From Prasinococcaceae sp. CCMP 1430 (taxonomy: Eukaryota; Prasinodermophyta; Palmophyllophyceae; Prasinococcales; Prasinococcaceae): a DNA stretch of 10,693 bases. The first letter of the stretch is position 1. Every line of letters starts with the position of its first letter. The position numbers and the translations under genes are program-made. Where the stretch lies: NCBI GenBank assembly GCA_013416795.1, contig RQSC01001088.1, forward strand, positions 1-10,693, in the 5' to 3' direction. The notes beneath the pieces are model-generated. The model saw only the letters and a program-made list of their open reading frames with translations. It was not told the DNA's origin and made no database searches. This document shows positions 6,836 through 10,693 of the stretch, piece by piece.

Positions 6836-8536
6836 TCACTCGCGCCAAACACACGCGCACCAAGCGCGCGCTCGCGCGCGCGCACGCACCTCGTGTGCCT
6901 CGTCAGCAAGCGCCTCCGCCTCGAGGATGAGGGCGCCGCCGAGCGCCAGCGCCAGCGCACCGAGGCGCTCCAAGCCCAGCACGCTGAGCGCGGCGCCCAG
7001 AGCGAGCGATGGCGCCGCTGCAGTGCGGCAGGCGGACTCGGCGTCGCCCAGCGCGGCCAGTGCCGCGCGGCAGTACTTGCAGTGCTTCGTGTGTCGGTGG
7101 AAGCGCTCGTAGCGCTCCCCCTCGGGCAGCAGCGGCGCGATGCCGTCGGCGCAGTCGCCAGCGCGCAGCCAATCCACGGCCCCACCCGCCCGCGATTCCA
7201 TCCAGCGGCGGAAGGCACCCACCCCAGCGTCGGCCTGCGTGGGCAGGAAGTAGCCGCCCTCGTTCCAGCGTCGTCCGGCGGCCGACAGAGAGTACTCAAC
7301 GCCGTGCATTGCGGCGATGTCCTGGTCGCCCAGGGTGTACGCAGCGGTGCTGAAGCCGTGCTGCAGCCCCATGCGCACGTCCTCATTGCCCACGAGCTGC
7401 GCGAGGTACTGCGTGAGCAGCGAGCGGTGCGTGTTGCGCGCCCACGCCTGCAGGCGCTCCAGCGGAGGCGCGCCGGGCTCGTTGTCGCGCGCGGTGGCCG
7501 CCGTGCGCGCGGCCTTGGCGCCGCGGCCCGCCTCGATCCCTGCCTGATACGGCGCGAACTTGGTGAACATCTTGACGCGGTTCGGCTCCGTGGGCGTGTA
7601 GAGCACATGCGCGCTCAGGTACGGCTCGCCATCCTTGGTGGAGTACTCTGTTCGCGACGAGGTGGGCGCGATGAAGGTGCGCTCGCCGAGCACGTCCTCG
7701 TTGGACGTATTGTAGCCCCCGTGCTCCACGACGAAGCCCTTCTCGCTCATGGAGCCGGGCCTCACGCGGAAGGAGGTCATGGGCACGAACTGCGTCGGGT
7801 TGGTGGCGCCGATGGCCGAGTCCGAGTCGTTGAACTTGGCGTGCAGGAACTCGGCGTGGGCGGGATCGAACTGGTTCTCGAGCGCGGGCACGTAGCCCAC
7901 GGGCAGCTCGACCATCCCCCACTCGCCGGGCAGCGCGGCGTGTGCCATTGCGGCGGGCGGCGTGAGGCCGCACTCCGCCTCGGCGGTCTCGCTCTCGTCG
8001 GGCCACACCCACAGCAGGCCGTCGAACACCTCGCACGGCACCAGCCGCAGGCGGCTCGCCGGCGCCGAGCAGATGCGCCCCTCCTGCTCGCCGTCGGTGG
8101 CCCACGGCACGCGCGAGCACGCGCCGCTCGACTCGAACTCCCAGCCGTGGTAGCGGCACGCCAGCGCGCCCGCGTCGGTCACGTAGCCCAGGCTCAGCGG
8201 CGCCGCGCGGTGGGGGCACAGGTCCTCGGCAACGGCCCACTGCTTGCCCGTGTACCACGCGACGAGCGGCCTATTGAGCACCCTGAACTCGTTCGGCCTG
8301 CCCCTCTCCAGCCAGCTCACAGGCGACACCGGGTACCACGCCTTGGACCACTTGAACTGCGCCTTCGGCTCCCTCGCGTCGGCGGCGGCCGCCGCAGGCG
8401 CCTCCGCCAGCGCGACAGCGCCGTTGGGACGGGCCGCCGGCGCAGCACGAGCAGCGGCCGCTGCCGCCGGCTCCACCGCGCATGCGGCAGCGTCTGCAGC
8501 GGCCACCGCCGGCTCCTGCACGGGCCCGGGCGCCAT
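6836..8536 (-). CDS. Rieske-type oxygenase of the PAO/TIC55/PTC52 group
   Basis: This is a Rieske non-haem iron monooxygenase resembling plastid-envelope enzymes that oxidise chlorophyll-type tetrapyrroles, such as pheophorbide a oxygenase, TIC55 and PTC52. From the ATG at 8536 it is 566 aa. A long Ala-rich N-terminus precedes KWSKAWYPVSP (about residue 70). The [2Fe-2S] ligands are CPH (Cys 107) and CRYH (Cys 127). The mononuclear iron site is ENQFDPAHAEFLH (220-232). Near the C-terminus HTKHCKYC (Cys 486, Cys 489) is the CxxC hallmark of this plastid group, then an Ala/Leu-rich probable membrane segment. The last 15 or so residues are an Arg-Ala repeat from CG-rich DNA and may be spurious. 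The frame continues 59 codons upstream to a GTG (8713) without ATG, so a targeting exon could lie further up. The exact substrate is not decidable; a carotenoid or choline-type Rieske enzyme is less likely given the CxxC. Confidence 0.88.
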   Translation of the reverse strand: MAPGPVQEPAVAAADAAACAVEPAAAAAARAAPAARPNGAVALAEAPAAAAADAREPKAQFKWSKAWYPVSPVSWLERGRPNEFRVLNRPLVAWYTGKQWAVAEDLCPHRAAPLSLGYVTDAGALACRYHGWEFESSGACSRVPWATDGEQEGRICSAPASRLRLVPCEVFDGLLWVWPDESETAEAECGLTPPAAMAHAALPGEWGMVELPVGYVPALENQFDPAHAEFLHAKFNDSDSAIGATNPTQFVPMTSFRVRPGSMSEKGFVVEHGGYNTSNEDVLGERTFIAPTSSRTEYSTKDGEPYLSAHVLYTPTEPNRVKMFTKFAPYQAGIEAGRGAKAARTAATARDNEPGAPPLERLQAWARNTHRSLLTQYLAQLVGNEDVRMGLQHGFSTAAYTLGDQDIAAMHGVEYSLSAAGRRWNEGGYFLPTQADAGVGAFRRWMESRAGGAVDWLRAGDCADGIAPLLPEGERYERFHRHTKHCKYCRAALAALGDAESACRTAAAPSLALGAALSVLGLERLGALALALGGALILEAEALADEAHEVRARARARAWCACVWRE

Positions 8537-8713
8537 CGCGGCCGCTGTCGTGGCGCGGGCGGCGGCTGCTGACACCAGGCCGTTCCTCCCGCTGCGGATG
8601 CGCCCCGAACCCCTCGCCTGGCGCCCCGCCGGGCGCCCACAGGGCCCGCGGCGTGCGCCCTCGCTGTGGCAGCGCGCAGCCGCCGCGGCGGCGGCTGCGC
8701 GGTACTTAGCCAC

Positions 8714-8721
8714 AAACCCTA
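8714..8721 (-). promoter_or_regulatory. Telo-box-like TAGGGTTT upstream of the Rieske gene
   Basis: AAACCCTA on the + strand is TAGGGTTT on the coding strand, 178 bases upstream of the chosen ATG. In plants the telo box AAACCCTA is a known promoter element. Its use in this lineage is unproven, and it also equals a telomere-repeat fragment, as found at 10210-10217 and 10378-10385. Confidence 0.25.
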
Positions 8722-8824
8722 TTTCGTGTAGAATTTACCCAAACTCGGGAGACCGGCCCTGACTTTGGAACGAAACCTTGACCTCTTGGCGCGGTGGCGG
8801 CCTGACAGTGCGCGCGGTGGCACA

Positions 8825-8841
8825 CCGACACACACACACGN
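8825..8841. repeat. CA microsatellite ending at an ambiguous base
   Basis: A short CA-rich tract (CACACACACACG) ends directly at N 8841 and is followed by a CAGCGG-rich stretch. The N may hide a repeat-length uncertainty or a collapsed gap. Confidence 0.6.
8841..8841. other. Ambiguous base N
   Basis: A single N at the end of a CA microsatellite in noncoding DNA. It could be a one-base uncertainty or a placeholder for a gap. Confidence 0.9.
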
Positions 8842-9246
8842 CAGCGGCGGCAGCGGCGCAGCACGCGCGATCGCGACGGGCGCTTGGCGGATGGAAGGGA
8901 TCGTGCACACCCGCGTCTGCACCGTGTGTGTGGGGCGACCCCGACCGCGTTGCCGTCCGCCCGTTCGCGTGCGCTCGCACGCACGCACTCACGCGCGGGG
9001 GAGCTTTCTTCCAAGGAAAAAATGCGCAGCGTGGGCGCAGCGTCGGGCGCGGCGCACGGCTTGGAGGGGGGGGGGACGGCTGGTGGTCGCGCGCGTCCGG
9101 CTCGGACGGCACGGGGCGCCTCCTCGACCTGGGACGGCGCGTCGCTCGGTGCGCTGCGGTGCGCCCGGGCGCGCGGAGGGAGGCGCGGCGTGTGTCCGTC
9201 TGTCTTTCTGTACAAGCGGCGCGCGCTGTGCGCGACGCGCGCGCGC

Positions 9247-9780
9247 TCAGCCCAGCTTGTCGCACAGCTGCGCGACGAGCGGGTTGGCGATGAGCTCCGG
9301 GAAGGTCAGCTCTGTGGCGCCCCTGGCGTTGAAGTCTTGTTGGAGCTCGTCCACGAAGCCCCCCGAGATCTCGGCGTCGCGCGCCGCCAGGTAGCCGAAG
9401 AGCGTCATGAAGAGGCCCACGGGCATGCGCCCGTCCGCGGCGGCGAACACCTCGAACAGCGACTGCAGCATGCCCTGGAAGTGCTCCGCGATGGTGGTGA
9501 GCAGCAGCACCAGCAGCTCCTTGGGGTCGATCATCTCGGCGAGGTCCGTCAGTCGGCCCACCTTTTCGAGCGTGAGCGGCGACACCCCGTGCGCGGCGAC
9601 GGCCTCGGCGAGGTCGTCCATGGCGATGGCCTCCGTGCTCGCGAGCTCGGCGTACGCCGCCGCGAGCTGGCTGGTGGTCGGCGGAGGGCCGTCGTCCGCG
9701 TTGCGGCTGACGTTGGCCAGGTTGGCGAAGTACACCGCGCTGAACTCGAGGATGTCCTCCGGCTGCTGGCGGACCACCTC
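9247..9780 (-). CDS. RSP11/ropporin-1-like RIIa-domain ciliary protein, 3' exon (5' partial)
   Basis: The last exon encodes 177 aa. It opens with EVVRQQPEDILEFSAVYFANL, the second helix of the RIIa dimerisation/docking domain, which in radial-spoke protein 11 and ropporin binds amphipathic AKAP helices in the flagellar axoneme. The remainder also fits ropporin-like proteins: a helical middle with LLVLLLTTIAEHF, then GRMPVGLFMTLFGYLAARD and a closing segment ending in NPLVAQLCDKLG before TGA (9247-9249). The first RIIa helix is missing. Reading upstream on the minus strand, a pyrimidine-containing stretch ends in CCGTCCCGCAG directly before the Glu codon, a good 3' splice site with phase 0, so the first half should lie on an upstream exon. 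That exon is not in the window because the sequence breaks at N 9884. A different RIIa protein (SPA17- or CABYR-like) is possible but less likely given the C-terminal match. Confidence 0.75.
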   Translation of the reverse strand, partial: EVVRQQPEDILEFSAVYFANLANVSRNADDGPPPTTSQLAAAYAELASTEAIAMDDLAEAVAAHGVSPLTLEKVGRLTDLAEMIDPKELLVLLLTTIAEHFQGMLQSLFEVFAAADGRMPVGLFMTLFGYLAARDAEISGGFVDELQQDFNARGATELTFPELIANPLVAQLCDKLG

Positions 9781-9883
9781 CTGCGGGACGGCGCGGTCGC
9801 GGTCGCGAGCGCGCGCGCAGAGCCGCGGGCGCGCGTCAGCACTCGCGGCGGGGGCCGGGCTGACGAGAGCTGGCGCGGCGAGG
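9781..9883 (-). other. 3' part of an intron of the RSP11-like gene
   Basis: On the minus strand this stretch ends in CGTCCCGCAG, immediately before the first RIIa codon kept in the exon. A candidate branch motif GCTGAC lies about 55 bases upstream (plus-strand GTCAGC at 9835-9840). The frame is open through it, but the translation is Arg/Ala-rich and does not supply the missing first RIIa helix. The donor side is lost at the N. Confidence 0.55.
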
Positions 9884-9884
9884 N
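9884..9884. other. Ambiguous base N, likely gap or misjoin between two genes
   Basis: A single N separates the intron of a minus-strand RSP11-like gene from a plus-strand HAC-type PHD fragment. That fragment begins in mid-protein within two bases of the N. Both genes are cut here and neither continues across, so the N more likely stands for a gap or chimeric join than for one unread base. Confidence 0.65.
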
Positions 9885-9886
9885 TC

Positions 9887-10210
9887 AAACTCGCCAACGG
9901 CCAGCCCCTGAAAATCGACAACGGCCGCACGATCCCGAGGAACCAGCTCGTGAAGCGCACCAACTCGGAGGACGTGGAGGAGTCGTGGGTGCAGTGCGAC
10001 AAGTGCAACCGATGGCAGCACCAGGTCTGTGCGCTGTTCAACGACGCCGCGAACCGCCAAGCCGACGGCGATCAGGAGTACACGTGCCCCGCGTGCCGCC
10101 TCGACGCCGCCGCGCGCCGCAACGGGCGACGGATCCGCTCCCTCCCCGCTCTCACAAAAGAGCGCCGCAACCGCAACCGACCCCGCATACGAAACCGCAT
10201 ACAGGACTAA
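9887..10210 (+). CDS. p300/CBP (HAC)-type histone acetyltransferase, PHD-finger fragment
   Basis: This piece encodes 107 aa and matches the region just before the HAT domain of plant/protist HAC (p300/CBP-type) acetyltransferases. It has a linker (GQPLKIDNGRTIPRNQLVKR, then an acidic TNSEDVEE), then SWVQCDKCNRWQHQVCALFND, a short charged loop, and EYTCPACR. The Cys and His of the latter part of the PHD finger (CDKC, WQHQVC, CPAC) are all there. The family normally continues with a Lys-Pro-Leu-rich segment into the KAT11 domain. Here only a basic tail (RRIRSLPALTKERRNRNRP...) follows and the frame stops at TAA 10208-10210, inside a telomeric repeat. The 5' side is cut at N 9884. It is therefore a fragment, truncated at both ends. 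An intron after about 10130 cannot be excluded, though no clear GT donor is seen. Confidence 0.8.
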   Translation, partial: KLANGQPLKIDNGRTIPRNQLVKRTNSEDVEESWVQCDKCNRWQHQVCALFNDAANRQADGDQEYTCPACRLDAAARRNGRRIRSLPALTKERRNRNRPRIRNRIQD

Positions 10211-10224
10211 ACCCTAAACCCTAA
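10208..10224 (-). repeat. Short telomeric repeat (CCCTAAA, C-strand on +)
   Basis: TAAACCCTAAACCCTAA is about two and a half copies of the TTTAGGG-type repeat, read as the C-rich strand on +. At a right-hand chromosome end the + strand should instead be G-rich, so this is an interstitial tract, a left-end telomere wrongly joined, or a subtelomeric relic. Confidence 0.75.
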
Positions 10225-10248
10225 TACTGTACTGCGGAATGTCGCGTA

Positions 10249-10332
10249 CGAAAACGCGTGCGAAAACGCATGCGAAAACGCGTGGGAAAACGCATGCGAA
10301 AACGCGCGGGAAAACGCGTGCGAAAACGCGCG
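10249..10332 (+). repeat. 12-bp tandem minisatellite, seven units
   Basis: Seven consecutive 12-base units of consensus CGAAAACGCGTG. Position 1 alternates C/G and the last four bases are CGTG, CATG or CGCG. The first four units alternate CGTG/CATG, hinting at a 24-base higher-order unit. A degenerate eighth unit follows (10333-10347). It is in frame on both strands because 12 is a multiple of 3, producing meaningless repeat peptides. It lies just after the telomeric tract, consistent with subtelomeric DNA. Confidence 0.9.
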
Positions 10333-10693
10333 CCAAAAACGCATTCGGGGTTGGAATGAGGGTGCATGTACAGTACGTAGGGTTTGCGTATGAGCGTGCA
10401 TGCAATGCGGGGTGACCTTCGAACAATTGGTGGCGTACGGTACAGTACGTGTTGTACGCATGGTACGCGTGCATCGGGATTGGGTTGGAAATTAGGGTTG
10501 ATGTACATCAGGGTTTATTGCAATTTGAATTGGCATGCCCCCTGCGGGGCGACGCTCGAACGGATGGTCTCGGGTGCGTGGGGTTTGGGTTGTGATTAGG
10601 GTTGGTGTAGGGTTCGTTCGTTCGTTCGCGCGCGCGTTCCCCGGGCGGACTTGCGCGCGCGCCGGGGTGGGGGGCGCGCGGCCGGGCGCGCGG
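10333..10693. other. Subtelomere-like DNA with degenerate telomeric motifs
   Basis: No gene seen. The first half is locally AT-richer than the rest of the window and full of GTAC-containing words; TACAGTACGT occurs exactly at 10369-10378 and 10441-10450. G-rich telomere-like words on + appear repeatedly: TAGGGTTT 10378-10385, TTAGGG 10493-10498, AGGGTTT 10510-10516, TTAGGG 10596-10601, TAGGGTT 10608-10614. The end holds TTCG repeats (10612-10626) and then a CG/GC-rich tract with CGCGCG blocks. Confidence 0.55.

Larger units (their letters stand above)
8537..9246. other. Spacer between two minus-strand genes
   Basis: About 710 bases holding the 5' flank of the Rieske gene and the 3' flank of the RSP11-like gene. 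Contents seen: an open but ATG-less extension of the Rieske frame to 8713, a TAGGGTTT box on the minus strand (8714-8721), a CA microsatellite ending at an N (about 8825-8841), and a run of nine G (9066-9074). Open frames here look like compositional artefacts. Confidence 0.5.

Noticed and set aside
6821-8572. 583-residue open frame on the + strand
   Set aside because: It is antisense to the Rieske oxygenase, whose frame has clear catalytic motifs. The + translation is Arg/Ala/Gly-rich with no recognisable domain.
8884-10224. 446-residue + strand frame reaching across N 9884
   Set aside because: It runs antisense to the RIIa exon, reads through the N in the wrong frame for the HAC fragment and has no domain.
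10249-10347. CRISPR-like array
   Set aside because: Units are directly adjacent 12-mers without spacers, in DNA with eukaryotic genes, so it is a minisatellite.
10207-10508. Minus-strand ORFs with Phe-Ser-His-Ala or Arg-Val-Phe repeats
   Set aside because: They are the 12-base minisatellite read in three frames; all frames stay open because the unit is a multiple of 3.

Overview
The window looks like nuclear DNA of a high-GC, flagellated, photosynthetic protist, i.e. a unicellular alga. Haptophyte-like is a guess; nothing here fixes the lineage. Reasons: a plastid-type Rieske oxygenase of the PAO/TIC55/PTC52 group, a ropporin/RSP11-like ciliary RIIa protein with a convincing spliceosomal acceptor, the PHD-finger segment of a p300/CBP (HAC)-type histone acetyltransferase, a non-LTR retroelement relic, and TTTAGGG-type telomeric repeats.

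Layout, left to right. Positions 1-1518 hold two retroelement pieces on the + strand: the C-terminal endonuclease-like end of one ORF (2-457), then an ORF with two C2HC zinc knuckles typical of the N-terminus of such elements (about 728-1518). This looks like the tail of one copy followed by the truncated head of another. Positions 1519-2409 have no recognisable gene but contain hairpins. Positions 2410 to about 2865 look prokaryotic, probably phage: a small ORF whose stop overlaps a GTG start (GTGA) preceded by AAGGAA, then a small membrane-protein ORF. The second ORF runs in frame into a pyruvate, phosphate dikinase (PPDK) gene ending at 6236. PPDK has every catalytic motif I looked for, plus several low-complexity insertions.

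After a 600-base convergent intergenic region, the minus strand carries a Rieske/mononuclear-iron oxygenase (6836-8536) and, upstream of it, the 3' exon of an RSP11/ropporin-like protein (9247-9780). That gene is cut at a single N (9884). Immediately beyond the N, a + strand HAC-type PHD fragment begins, so the N probably marks a collapsed gap joining unrelated loci. The HAC fragment ends at a TAA inside a short CCCTAAA telomeric repeat (10208-10224). A 12-base minisatellite (10249-10332) and subtelomere-like DNA with degenerate TTAGGG motifs follow to the window end.

Functionally, PPDK (pyruvate/PEP interconversion) and the Rieske oxygenase (chlorophyll-type tetrapyrrole oxidation) fit plastid-linked metabolism. 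The RSP11-like protein belongs to the flagellar axoneme and HAC to chromatin. They are independent eukaryotic genes, not an operon. The most unusual stretch is the phage-like gene pair fused in frame to the PPDK 5' end; a transfer or an assembly chimera would both explain it.
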